Positions 13,801 to 21,606 of a DNA stretch of 64,000 nt are shown piece by piece. The notes under the pieces are model-generated. The model had not been told where the DNA came from and did no database searches. It saw nothing but the letters and a program-made list of their open reading frames with translations. The stretch's first letter is position 1, and each line of letters opens with the position of its first letter. Source of the DNA: Trachythela sp. YZ-2020 (Eukaryota; Cnidaria; Anthozoa; Malacalcyonacea; Clavulariidae); assembly GCA_016169945.1 (NCBI GenBank), contig JADLSH010000190.1, forward strand, positions 4,650,001-4,714,000. The letters run 5' to 3'. The position numbers and the translations under genes are program-made.

Positions 13801-16800
13801 TTCAGCCCCCCTGCAAATGAGTGAGATTGAGATTTTTCGCTGCCTGGAATGCAAAACAAGCAAAATTACCTAGTTACTTCATGTGAAAACCTGCCCAGAA
13901 CGCAGGAAATGCCATTTCAGAGACAACTGATTTCCAAATTTCCCGAGGGAGCATGCCCCGGACCCTCATAGAGTTTTTCTAGTCACTTTCGACGCCACTG
14001 ACTCTAACAAACAGTGCCAGTTTTCTCCAGGTAATCCAGTTTCCTTCTGTAGTAACACTCATCAAATGATGTCATCAGTGAATGGCCGATACTAGACCAC
14101 TAGGTGGAATAGTATGACAAAGTTATCCCGTATGAACACATGCATTTAGTTTAGTTTATATATAGGTTTCTTCTATATTTATACTGGACCAATAAGCAAT
14201 TTCCCTCATAGCTAACCTCTAGAGAGAGAACACTTTAGAACTAATAAAGAGTTACCCAGTAAAAATACATTTAGTTTATATATAGGTTTCCTTCTGTATA
14301 TATACTGGACCAATAAGCCATTTCCCTTATTAGACGACTGGCCAGCCTCGAAAAAAGTGACTGTCGATGGCATTTTTTGTTACAAGCAGGAAACCACACT
14401 AAATGTCATCGGGGTGTGTTCACTTTGACGGTGAAAGTGGTTGCCTTCCGTAATTGTTCTATTTATGTACCGAAATTGGAAGGTTTTTATAACGACATTT
14501 CGATAGATGGGAATCCATTTAAAAGCAGTTTTCGATATCATGGATTTTTTGTAATTGTTTCACTACCTAATTAACATGTGCAAATTTCTCCTTTTCTTAA
14601 TTGTCATATATAACTCAAAGTGACATGCTAATGAGAAAATGGTATTACTATTACACTTGTTAAAATACCTGTATGGAGGCGAGTTTCAAAATAAGGATGG
14701 ATTTATTAGGACGAGTGGTTACCCGAAGGTTTAAATTCGTAAATTATTGCGTTTAATTTCGAATATTTACCGATTTTGAAGGTCTATGTGTTGTAGTAAA
14801 ACTACGTGTTTGCGCCAACATACTGTTTTTCAACCGTTTACATGCCAAAACTCGACTGGCTCAACAGAAATATATTGTGTTACACGGGTGGATACCGGGC
14901 GTGTAATACTGATTCGTATGTAATCTAAACATATGTGATTGTTGCCTGTCTGTAACACAACAAAAACATTGATATTGTTGTGGCTTCTTTTTGAAAGGTC
15001 GTGTTTTGATGTATTTGCGCCATGTTTCTTATTAGCATATCATTTTGAATTATACGAAAGAAGATTACCCGAGCTTTACAAATGTTAATTAGATAGTCAG
15101 CCAATTAGAATAGAACACTAATATAAAATACAGCATTCGACAAAAATCCCATCCATCGAAATGTTTTAGAAAAAACGTTCAAATGTTAGCCCATAAATAG
15201 AAAATTACGGTTGGCAACCACACTTAACCTCAAAGTAAACGCTATCCTAAGACATTTTGCGTAGTTTCATGCTTGTAACAAAAAATGCCATCGACAGTGT
15301 TTTCTAGACACTTTTTTCAAGCTTGGCCGGCCGTCTATATAGTGAACCTCTATAGAGAGAACACTTTGGAACTAATAAAGAGAAACCCAGTATAAATACA
15401 GTTAGTAAAGACTTAAAATTTCTTCCTCTGGTAATATTGGACCGAAAAGACATGACCAAAGTGAACATCTAGGGAGAAAAGTTTAGAACTCATGAAGCGT
15501 TTCAGCAAAGCAAGTTTATAAAAAATCCTTTTTGTAATTGTTATATCCTCCGAAATTAAGTATATTTGCATTGGTATTGTAACCCATTTACTGGCAGTAC
15601 CCTACCACTAACGAGTAAAATCGTCTGCCGTTAGACAGAGTAAAATACTAAAGTAGGGCGTATGTGGGCGCATTGCCAGCTAATGCAATGGGTTAATAAT
15701 AATATGAATATAGATAAAAGAAATTTCTTACTAATTCTCTTTTTAGTGTTTCGATAACAAGTTCCAACTCGCGTACATTTCTGCAACAAAAAATTAAACA
15801 AAAATTGAAACAGACCTGTTTTGACTATTTATATGTAGGTGGGCGAGGTCTGGTTTAGGTATAGTCTTGTACAATATGCGTCGTCGTTTATATTACCTGA
15901 AGAAGATTTCAAACACTTCGTGACAGTTGTTCTGACACAAGCCACGGCGGCTGAGAGGTGGTTTTTTATGTTGAGTAACTTACCGATAGTGTAAAGGGCA
16001 AAAGAACATGAGTAACTAAATGTGATTTTAAAATAGGCTACAGGGTTCGTGCAGGTCCTTAAACTCCTTGAAAAGTGCTTAAATTGAAAAATCAATTTCA
16101 AGGGCAAAGTGCTTGAAAAGTGCTTGAAAATCACACATAATGTTTAATTCAAAATAGAACATAATTATATAATGAGGACATTTTCACAATGTTATCTAGC
16201 AACACTCACTGTCTGTCACTGACTGAAAGTCACTTGTCTTCCATTCTTTCACGGTGATTATCGTTCAGTCGCCATCATTTTATCAGAGTCCACTATATTT
16301 TTTCTTATATTTGGATTGTGTTTTGTTTGCAAGACAATTTTCAAGTCCTTTAAAATTTTCATTTTCGTGCTTAAATAGTCCTTGAAAAGTCCTTAAATCG
16401 TCTAATTGGGAACTTGCACGAACCCTGAGGCTACTAGGAGTTACTATGCAAGGAAAGTGCTGCCTCACACTCGACGCTCTCAATATATATAGATGAGGAA
16501 AAAGACGGAGCACGGATTGTGAGATTTCGTGTTGTTTCAAGCTCCGATAACTCCATGATGGAGCACTTTTTTGCTCTATAATGAGCACTAAAACGTGTGT
16601 TCTTGGCCTCGATGGAACTTTGAAAAAGAGATTGTTCTCAACTCAAGAAAGAAAACAAGTAACAAAAGCGTCAACGTTTTATCGAATCTTACTTATTTGT
16701 CTTTTCAACGAGAATTTCTTGGACTTTAGTTCGATCTCGATACATCTTGCTTTCATCTTTCCATTTATGACATTTGTCTGAAAGTTTTTGATAATCATCT

Positions 16801-18976
16801 TGAAGTTGGTTGTAATTACGTTCCAACTCTTCTTTAGATCTCTTCAAAATTACTATAAAAATTCACAATAAGATATTAATAGTTGAAGGTGTTTGTAGAT
16901 AGAATATTCGAACGAGAATTTATATACATTTTTAGACCTAGCCAGGAGCAGTTGCGAAAAATGCAACTTTAGGCCCTCTGGCAGGAATTGAACCCACGGT
17001 CCTGCGATTCCAGTGCAGCGCTCTAACCGCTCTGATCCTGAGTGCGGCGCTTAATCGGGAGCGGCGCTTAACCGGGAGCGGCGCTTATTAAATAATTTTC
17101 GACTAATGGTTCACCCCAAAAATTTTTATTGCCCTAAAACCTAACAAATCAACAATTCCTGTTAGGTATTAAAGACTATTCAAATATTCGTTTGTAGTTG
17201 GGACCCTTTCATTGCTAGTCAATAGCACGGTATAGCAAACTGTATGACTAAGACTGGTTTTCAAACTCTGAAAATTTCTGCATGATGACGATGTTTGCAT
17301 GAACGCCTCTACTAACGTCAAACAGCAAAACTGAAACGGCTTATTTAGTGCGATTATTTGTGTATCCTATCAAGTTAACACTGCGCTGGCCGATTGCGGT
17401 AAACGTCAAGATTAAACTCGTTATTACACCGATTAAGCGCCGCACCATAGTTAGACAGGTACGGCGCTTAATCGGGAGCAGCGCTTATTAAATTATTTTA
17501 ATCCTAGGTGCGGCGCATAACCGGGAGCGGCGCTAAAACGAGCATTTACGGTGATGCCAGTATAAGGTATGGGTAAAAATCAAGATTTTGGGGTATCTCG
17601 TTCGATAGGACTAATAGCATCATCCTCGTCTTACCCTTCTCTTTACTGGTAAGATCGTATTTGGCTTGCAGTTTTTCTCGTTGCCCATCAACTTCCTTTA
17701 CTTTAACAGCCGTTTCCTCTTTTGCTCTCTTCAACTCTTTCGACCTCGCATCAATAATTTGATTAGTAGCAACCAACTGCTGGCATTGACTTTCCAATTC
17801 TTGTTTCCGAATATTCGTTTGCGTTAACTGATTTTGCATCAATTGTTTGGCGTTTTCCAGAGCATCGCATTTACTGCTGAGTTCCAGATTTGCCTGCGAG
17901 ATATTTTCAAACTCTTTTTGAATCTCTCCTTTCACCGAGCTTTCCTGTTGCTTGTGTTGAAAGATGACGTTTTTCATGTCCGTGAGTTGTTTCTTGAGTC
18001 CGGCTATTTCACCTTCGTAGTATCGTCGTAGGTCTTCCATCTGTCTTGCATGCTGCTCGCGTAAACATGCGGTTCTATAGGAGAGGCATGGATTCTTAAT
18101 TATCAGGAAAAATTCTAGTGTAGGTAGGACAGTAATTAGTGCATGTGGCTTGTATCTCTGTGACTGGGTCTTTGCAATGTGCAGCCGTCTGATCGTTTCG
18201 TCTCAGGAGCTGTATATTCGATTCGTGCAGTCACGCGAGAATATTACGTCATGCTAAATATTCCGCTATTTTGGGTGACATTTTCGTGGATTTCATCGAA
18301 GTGCTGTTTTCCCTTATATCTTGCGAAATACTGAGAGTTATAAGGCAAGTTATATCTCGCTAGAATCCTTGAACAACGAGGAGTATTTTGGTCTATAGTT
18401 TGCTTTTTTAGCATGTCTAAATCTCGAGTTATTAGGGAAAGTTGGCGTACGATTAATGTCAGCAATGCCGGATTTCATTTTAATTCGTTTGAATTTGCCC
18501 AGTGGAATTTGCCGCCCAAAGTGACGGAAACCAAACAATTACGAGTTTAGTAATGGCCGACTTCCGGCTTCATTTTTAACACAATAGATATACTAAATCC
18601 AGTATTATTTCGAGATCAGCGCTGTCCGTGCAGTCATAGATCGGTTGAACTAAGCGTCGTACCTATTCTGACGGGTCATGGACTCGTCTAACTTTTCAAA
18701 TATTTTCTGATTCTGTTCGCTCTGGTGTTTCCACAATCTTTCAAGTCGTTCATTTTGTTGTTTCTGTAATTCCTCTGCAATTTCCACTCTCGATACATCA
18801 AGGTAGGTCTCAGGTCCTCCATCTTCGTTGTTTTCAAAGCTCCGATCCATCGGAGTGGATTGCCCACTGGGTTTACTTAGAGTTGGTTGGTCCTGTAGAA
18901 AATTTTGCTTTTCGTCCGCTTTTGACGTTGCACCTGCATGTAAATATTTGAGAGAAGACATTGGCGCGATTTCCAT
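1731..18976 (-). CDS. Coiled-coil protein gene with Cys-rich segment, 14 exons (whole gene span)
   Basis: Spliced minus-strand gene of about 665 codons, rebuilt from 14 exons whose acceptors, donors and phases join without a frame break. Residues about 60-440 are heptad-rich coiled coil. A basic, Pro-containing stretch follows (about 437-485). Then comes a Cys-rich segment, CAYC at about 535-538 and CCLFCPTKGC at about 594-603, which could bind zinc. A second short coiled coil (about 610-660) ends the protein. There is no signal peptide or membrane segment, so it is probably cytosolic or cytoskeletal. Long coiled-coil proteins of this sort are often centrosomal or ciliary, but I do not recognise the family and assign no function. 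The weakest joint is exon 12 to exon 13 (see 5329-5387). The gene lies about 2.5 kb downstream of RIM-BP on the same strand. Confidence 0.75.
1931..2090 (-). mobile_element. tRNA-derived SINE, family A
   Basis: The tRNA-like head reads from 2090 downward: ggactctgtacggctcag, an A-box-like region ending in gagcgctg, then a B-box-like ggttcaattct. A body follows with the family signature gttgcatttttcgcaactgc. Other copies are at 3983-4691, 12056-12150, 16888-17034, 26700-26825, 39289-39540 and 41425-41586. It sits in intron 13 of the coiled-coil gene. It is not a functional tRNA, because the arms do not fold cleanly and the head runs into the SINE body. Confidence 0.8.
2448..2583. repeat. Perfect-looking long hairpin
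   Basis: The arms begin with cattgaatggtttggcata at 2448 and its complement ending at 2583. They stay complementary for roughly 55 bases, through cggccg, to a GC-rich loop near 2510. A smaller hairpin (aaaatccgtattt and its complement, 2361-2428) lies just upstream. This is probably a foldback element in intron 13 of the coiled-coil gene. Confidence 0.65.
3129..3358. mobile_element. MITE, ccggttgttcaaa family (copy 1)
   Basis: The ends are inverted: ttcaaaagccggttagccta on the left and a gctttgaacaaccggccc right end. The full-length relative is at 33142-33364 and shares the interior motif tttccagaaat. It is about 230 bp with no coding capacity, in intron 13 of the coiled-coil gene. Confidence 0.7.
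3862..3948 (-). CDS. Coiled-coil gene exon 13
   Basis: It runs between acceptor tgtattttag and donor gtaagt. Only one frame is open, and it is phase 0 at both ends. It encodes 29 charged helical residues (DVKDNAVDRRAMLVSAEKRF then LELSEQRRR). Its phase 0 end matches exon 14. Confidence 0.75.
3983..4691. mobile_element. Head-to-head inverted SINE dimer with nested MITEs and 14-bp TSD
   Basis: Two family A SINEs face each other around a centre near 4372, with the tRNA heads innermost. Each carries the same MITE (ggctcttttccactc ends) at the same position: 4121-4274 on the left and about 4474-4602 on the right. The composite is flanked by an exact direct repeat, atctatgattatac, at 3969-3982 and 4692-4705. 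This suggests one insertion event. It lies in intron 12 of the coiled-coil gene. Confidence 0.85.
5329..5387 (-). CDS. Coiled-coil gene exon 12 (Cys-rich; donor uncertain)
   Basis: The acceptor is taaacattag. The exon begins with two bases completing the split codon from exon 11 and encodes GVGCCLFCPTKGCDQVRHI. The donor I chose, ATC then gtaaac, gives phase 0 and joins exon 13. Without splicing here the frame stays open to TAG at 5101-5103, giving a different 75-residue tail. So this exon may be terminal in one isoform, or the longer form may be the real one. The intron after it is 1.4 kb and holds the SINE dimer. Confidence 0.5.
5461..5595 (-). CDS. Coiled-coil gene exon 11
   Basis: The exon is 135 nt, with acceptor cttttattag and donor gtaaga. 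The phase set by exon 10 gives a hydrophilic Ser/Asn/Lys-rich stretch with two His (TDTSYADNGGSKN, then LVHSHIKKHNGW). It links the two Cys clusters. Confidence 0.7.
5870..6190. repeat. Interspersed repeat, related to 29205-29440
   Basis: This stretch contains attaataattcatgaggaaa, a cluster of tttatatctgataaagcac motifs and gatgggtcgtttttaagcc. The same blocks appear in inverted order at 29205-29440 in RIM-BP intron 21. No coding capacity. It lies in intron 10 of the coiled-coil gene. Confidence 0.55.
6611..7073. mobile_element. Non-autonomous hAT-like element with 8-bp TSD
   Basis: The termini are cagggccgtcc and ggacggccctg, exact 11-bp inverted repeats of hAT type. They are flanked by the 8-bp direct repeat accgctaa at 6603-6610 and 7074-7081. 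The interior is C/G homopolymer-rich near both ends and codes for nothing. An 8-bp TSD with CAGGG termini is the established hAT signature. Confidence 0.85.
7261..7439 (-). CDS. Coiled-coil gene exon 10
   Basis: The acceptor is tctcaacaactag and the donor gtgatt; the exon is 179 nt, taking one base from exon 9 and leaving one for exon 11. It encodes a hydrophilic segment (NQAEKDEMIDLSSVKSPDIL...) ending in the first Cys pair, VCAYCNQLYKK. The plus-strand reading frame over this region is a shadow. Confidence 0.8.
7498..7838. repeat. Interspersed repeat, copy 1 of a 330-bp pair
   Basis: It starts with cgtgcagtcacgcgaaaata and shares most positions with 18226-18552, in the same orientation. 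Both hold ccttgaacaacgaggagtat and gaaagttggcgtacg. Both copies sit in introns of the same gene (introns 9 and 1). Confidence 0.75.
8527..8682 (-). CDS. Coiled-coil gene exon 9
   Basis: It encodes IVERSSRRTWEQPGSLSFVP and continues GDFRVAQDLKHDAERLKYVD. The donor is gtgagg at 8521-8526. Two acceptors lie 9 nt apart: tttcttttaag, giving an exon end at 8682, and ttgccgtag, giving 8673. Both keep frame, so isoforms differing by three residues are possible. One base joins the two bases left by exon 8. Confidence 0.75.
9309..9650. repeat. Interspersed repeat, copy of 28917-29187
   Basis: It begins with ctgatctgaaa and ggatagtgcatctgctatgc, which is also at 2818-2870, and continues through tctttcttcctaaatttgcc to tctcaagttacataggaaa. 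A closely similar copy lies in RIM-BP intron 21. The stretch just before (9150-9260) holds a GAAACC/GAGAAAACCC core shared with 12950-13060 and 25985-26050. Intron 8 of the coiled-coil gene otherwise shows nothing. Confidence 0.65.
10266..10612 (+). mobile_element. tRNA-derived SINE, family B
   Basis: The tRNA-like head is ggggcttcggtggcgcagtc with A-box-like cgtcagagcaagcgcc and B-box gagttcgattctc. A body follows with the core ctccgggcactccggtttcc, and it ends in a short (atgt)n tail at 10591-10612. An opposite-strand copy is at 22384-22585. It differs from family A in head and body. Confidence 0.75.
10947..11011 (-). CDS. Coiled-coil gene exon 8
   Basis: The exon is 65 nt, with acceptor tgtttctattttaaag and donor gtaagt. 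It starts in phase 0 and leaves two bases. It encodes GHLHNLEGKLAESNGEGLNL, helical and charged. It was recognised only from its splice sites and phase. Confidence 0.75.
11216..11719. mobile_element. Foldback element with about 190-bp arms
   Basis: The sequence from 11216 to 11405 recurs inverted at 11528-11719 (key block caacaattcattatgcagtg). The arms produce mirror-image spurious reading frames on both strands. About 120 bp separate them. It is in intron 7 of the coiled-coil gene. Confidence 0.8.
12056..12150 (+). mobile_element. SINE family A fragment
   Basis: This is the 3' part of the tRNA-like head (gcatcggaatcgcaggggcg) and the start of the body (gagttgcatttttcgcagcc). It is truncated at both ends. 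Confidence 0.65.
12347..12394 (-). CDS. Coiled-coil gene exon 7
   Basis: The exon is 48 nt, with acceptor ctattatactgtag and donor gtaaac, phase 0 at both ends. It encodes VLHEYDSLSEKHETTK, continuing the heptad pattern. Confidence 0.75.
12523..12674. repeat. (TTTAG)n microsatellite
   Basis: About 30 pentamer units with one interruption (tactttag near 12610). The same pentamer class recurs at 25806 and, as AAACT, at 40002-40480. Confidence 0.95.
12792..12839 (-). CDS. Coiled-coil gene exon 6
   Basis: The exon is 48 nt, phase 0-0, with acceptor cattctttacag and donor gtaggt. It encodes NEIRESIQRDKELLKR. It has the same size and phase as exon 7, so skipping either would keep frame. Confidence 0.8.
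13550..13732 (-). CDS. Coiled-coil gene exon 5
   Basis: The exon is 183 nt, phase 0-0, with acceptor cttattag and donor gtaagt. It encodes 61 residues of strong coiled coil (FNATQQRVDRLVVQNRDKDL, then IEDLERKVETLEQTVKD). Confidence 0.85.
14147..14331. repeat. Tandem 120-bp units, second one interrupted
   Basis: Unit 1 (14147-14265) and unit 2 (14268-14331, resuming 15337-15417) share tttagtttatatataggttt and tactggaccaataagc. The element at 14332-15336 splits unit 2, and unit 1 shows the uninterrupted sequence. Confidence 0.75.
14332..15336. mobile_element. 1-kb foldback element inside a tandem repeat
   Basis: The terminal inverted repeats are about 115 bp, both containing gtcgatggcattttttgtta (or its complement) and ending gacgactgg and ccggccgtc. 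The flanks are ta-rich, consistent with a short TA-type target duplication. No transposase frame. It fills most of intron 4 of the coiled-coil gene. Confidence 0.8.
15580..15695. mobile_element. Small MITE, intact copy (empty site for the hAT at 58005)
   Basis: The ends are taacccatttactggcag and ctaatgcaatgggtta. The sequence matches 57848-58756 except that the latter contains a 729-bp insertion. Here attgccag occurs once (15672-15679). Confidence 0.75.
15732..15780 (-). CDS. Coiled-coil gene exon 4
   Basis: The exon is 49 nt, with acceptor tttgttgcag and donor gtaaga. It completes a Lys codon from exon 3 and ends in phase 0. It encodes NVRELELVIETLKREL. Confidence 0.8.
16041..16427. mobile_element. 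hAT-like non-autonomous element
   Basis: The termini are cagggttcgtgca and tgcacgaaccctg (13-bp inverted repeats), flanked by the 6-bp direct repeat aggcta. The interior holds repeated ccttgaaaagt(g/c)ctt motifs. hAT elements normally give 8-bp duplications, so class assignment rests on the CAGGG ends. Confidence 0.7.
16693..16852 (-). CDS. Coiled-coil gene exon 3
   Basis: The exon is 160 nt, with acceptor tttttatag and donor gtaaga. It encodes ILKRSKEELERNYNQLQDDY, then KLSDKCHKWKDESKMYRDRT. This is continuous coiled coil. Confidence 0.85.
16888..17034 (-). mobile_element. SINE family A copy
   Basis: The order matches the copy at 1931-2090: body signature gcgaaaaatgcaactttagg, then head cctgcgattccagtgcagcg. 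The 5' head is cut short at 17034, where a different repeat begins. Confidence 0.75.
17035..17537. mobile_element. MITE with repeated cgggagcggcgctta ends
   Basis: Blocks of gcggcgcttaatcgggagc(g/a)gcgcttattaaat occur at both ends (17040-17095 and 17461-17535). The interior is unique, non-coding sequence. It lies directly against the SINE at 16888-17034. Confidence 0.6.
17635..18074 (-). CDS. Coiled-coil gene exon 2
   Basis: The exon is 440 nt, the largest of the gene, with acceptor gcctctcctatag and donor G-gtaaga. It encodes 146 residues of coiled coil starting near TACLREQHARQMEDLRRYYE and ending LQAKYDLTSKEK. Gln is abundant. Confidence 0.9.
18226..18552. repeat. Interspersed repeat, copy 2 of the 330-bp pair
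   Basis: It matches 7498-7838 in the same orientation. It occupies most of intron 1 of the coiled-coil gene. Confidence 0.75.
18663..18976 (-). CDS. Coiled-coil gene exon 1 (start)
   Basis: The ATG is at 18974-18976, with a second in-frame ATG at 18959-18961. It encodes a polar N-terminus followed by VSRVEIAEELQKQQNERLER and LWKHQSEQNQKIFEKLDESM, where the coiled coil starts. The donor is AG-gtacga. An acceptor-like catgcag lies inside at 18945-18951, so an upstream noncoding exon spliced there is possible. Confidence 0.75.
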
Positions 18977-19025
18977 ATACTAGCGAAAAATTATGTGTGG
19001 ACGAACTATGGGTATGAGGAAAAGA

Positions 19026-19250
19026 TAATGGCCATGTACAGGAGGCATTTTTGCTGGAACACGCGACGCAATTTCGGCCGACACACATCGATGTTGGGTA
19101 AAACGAATATTCTCAGAGAATTTGTGAGTATGAATCTCGTTTTACTTTGCCGATGTTCTTCTTGCTAAACATGCCCAGAAGGCTACAAAGAAATAAATGC
19201 GAACGATAATATCGTTGAAGTGAAACGCGGACCATGTTAGTTGACAACAG
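19026..19250. mobile_element. MITE of the acgacgcaatttc family
   Basis: It shares aatctcgttttactttgccg and ttcttgctaaacatg with 26194-26495, 30585-30775 and the split copy at 33599-34312. It lies 50-275 bp upstream of the coiled-coil gene ATG, so it may contribute promoter or 5' UTR sequence. Confidence 0.65.
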
Positions 19251-20901
19251 TTAGTTGATTTCCGCGAGGGGCGTCAAACAAAAGCGAACAATTTTAAATA
19301 TTACAAGAAGTTAGTAACAAAAATATATACACAAATATATACAATGGTAGGTAATATTTTGGTGTGACCCACGAATTGCAAAATATTACTGGTTTATATT
19401 CAATTCTGTTCAATAAATTCTTAAAAGAGCAGATTGATTCGGCTAGCTTAGTATCGAGGAGAAGACTATCCCAGAGCTTAGCCCCGCTATATTTGAATTT
19501 TTTTTTAAATTCTCTTTTTGGCTTTGCAAGAGCTAAATTAGTGTGACCATTTCTGAGGTCCTAATTAGTTTGTATCAAGTTTCTTCTTATCAATGTCTCT
19601 TTTAAATTAAGTCAGGTGTAATCTTTCAAGATTTTGTTCAACAGTATTGATTTGGTTGTACATAGCTCTGTGCAGAAGGCAATTCGCAGCAAAAATTTCG
19701 CCGTGTAGCACGGCCTTAAAAGTATTGTAAAAAAGCAATTTACTGTACCTACAATAGCAGATAGGATTTGTTCGTTAAACGTTCCCTTCGCAGAAGTTGA
19801 AAAGAGCTCCGAAGCTAATTTCGTCTCTTGATTGTAAAAGTCCGTTTTTCTTGTCGACCACCCTTCCATAGTTTCTTTCCCACTTTGCTTTCAGAAAATT
19901 TCATTTTATTTAAAATTCGTCTTAGAATTACTGACAAATTATGCCAAGTGAGAAAACGCAGGAGTCGCGCGCAATTCATTACGTCATAATCCAAATGAGC
20001 TGAAACCAATTATTCGAGGAAGATTCGCGCGTGGATCTCGCGTGTCAGTGACGTCGCGAAGCTTCACGCGCAAACACGAGCTCGAACAAGTATTTTTGGG
20101 ATTTAATTAAAATTCCCATCGAACTATAAAATTTGATCTGAAATTTTCAGTAGATTTTAAATGACATTTTTGGCTCGATTCTATAAGGATTTTGCAAGAG
20201 ATTTTCAGATTTCTTGTCATTTTCTGCGATTTCTTAGGCATATTGTGGGAATGTTTCGGATTTTAGGGTTTTCGGGATTTTTTGAGAAAGTGCGGAATAA
20301 AACACTCGTATTTATTATGATGTTGGTAAATACAGAAATGAGATGTTCTCAGAGCTTTGTACTTTTTTGCTCAGTCTTAAACTCGCGTGATTTAATTTCG
20401 TACACCCTCAATGCGATATTTCAACGCGCTAAAAAACTACACTTAACTCGCGGAAATCGCAAGGAAGAAAATGACAGGAAAGTTTCTTATCCAGCTGTAA
20501 TAACGAATCAAGGCCGTAAGCAACGACGTGATCTTGTCGTACACACTTGTCGGCTGTTGTCGCCACAAAGAGCCTTTATGGTAACGGTTAGCATAGTGGC
20601 GGAAATTAACTTTCTCCTCCTAATTTTCCGACAAAACCTTTAAATTTCCGACAAACCTCCAAATTTCCGACAAAACCTCCATTTACACTCAAAAATCAAA
20701 ATAGGCTGTTTTTAGCCCTTTTTAGCTCAGAATTTCCGACAAATCGTCAATTTTCCAAGTTCATGAAATTTCAAAACACACATAAAGTTGTATTTTGAAT
20801 ATCAATCTATTATATTTTCAATATAAAAGAATGCTATGTTATGAATGCTATGTTCTCTATGTTTTTTTTTATATACGCAAAAAGTGTTCTGTAAATTACA
20901 C

Positions 20902-20907
20902 TTTATT
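20902..20907 (-). terminator. Candidate poly(A) signal for RIM-BP
   Basis: AATAAA on the minus strand, 568 bases past the RIM-BP stop. Other AT-rich variants occur nearer (attaaa at about 21198), so the choice is uncertain. Confidence 0.3.
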
Positions 20908-21474
20908 TCTATATAATTAGTATTTACATTCATTAAAATTACATTTAATATCTCAGCTATATATTGTATAAAATAAGTTATATTTGTGAATGTATACGAT
21001 AGATATATTAAAGTTCTCAATATAATACAATTTTACAGTTATAAATATTACATATAGGATAAATTATATACTCTTTATCGATAATTGAAACTTAGTCTTA
21101 AATATACTAAAGCTATAGAAGTAATTTATAGGTTGTGTAGGGGGGTTGAATAAGTAGTACGTATTATATACTATTAGCCGAATGTTAATAAAGTAGATTT
21201 AATATTAATTCACAAATTTCCTTTGTGGTTCTAAAATTAATTCCCAAAAATCAATTTCTTTGTCATGCCTAGTTAGCCATTAGGATTTCCTACCCTAATA
21301 ATACTGGAGGGACGAATTATTTGTTTGTTAAGACAAGACACATTCAAAACAAGTAACGGGCGACTTCGATTAAAATATCTGTTATAAATTCAGAATGCTT
21401 TCAAGACCAGCTCGAGCCATTCTCAACTATCCCTCGCGCTTATAGCTACCTTTGATAAACATTTTCTTCTTTTC

Positions 21475-21606
21475 CTACTTGAAAGCTTTCTTAAACATTT
21501 TTCTTCCTTTCGAGAATATATTCTTCTTTTTCTTGTGTGGAATTTCGCCATCTTCCGTGGGACCATGGTTTATGTTGTTTGATGAACTTACACTTGATTG
21601 GCGTTC
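21475..21606 (-). CDS. RIMBP: RIM-BP exon 26 (terminal, basic tail)
   Basis: The acceptor is tgatctgtctattttcag, phase 0. It encodes 43 residues ending [20 protein letters not shown], with TAG at 21475-21477. A short basic C-terminus after SH3-III is typical of the family. The 16-bp minisatellite begins 47 bp upstream of the acceptor. Confidence 0.85.
   Translation of the reverse strand, partial: ERQSSVSSSNNINHGPTEDGEIPHKKKKNIFSKGRKMFKKAFK

Larger units (their letters stand above)
18977..21474. other. Intergenic stretch between RIM-BP and the coiled-coil gene
   Basis: It holds a MITE (19026-19250) just upstream of the coiled-coil start codon and a possible RIM-BP poly(A) signal (20902-20907). 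Otherwise it is AT-rich sequence with short tccgacaaa repeats near 20640-20745. The 160-codon plus-strand frame at 20161-20643 has no recognisable domain and I do not call it a gene. Confidence 0.6.

Noticed and set aside
13500..16100. Additional exons of RIM-BP or another gene
   Set aside because: Outside exons 4 and 5 of the coiled-coil gene, open stretches here lack paired splice sites or fall in foldback arms.
18887..18944. Alternative RIM-BP terminal exon: from the catgcag acceptor, phase 0 gives a short basic tail ending before 18885
   Set aside because: The exon at 21475-21606 is nearer, has a stronger acceptor and a family-like Lys-rich tail. The 18944 reading overlaps the first exon of the next gene in another frame.
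20161..20643. 160-codon plus-strand frame
   Set aside because: No domain, no splice or promoter support, and overlaps repetitive tccgacaaa sequence. The length alone is not convincing in this AT-rich context.
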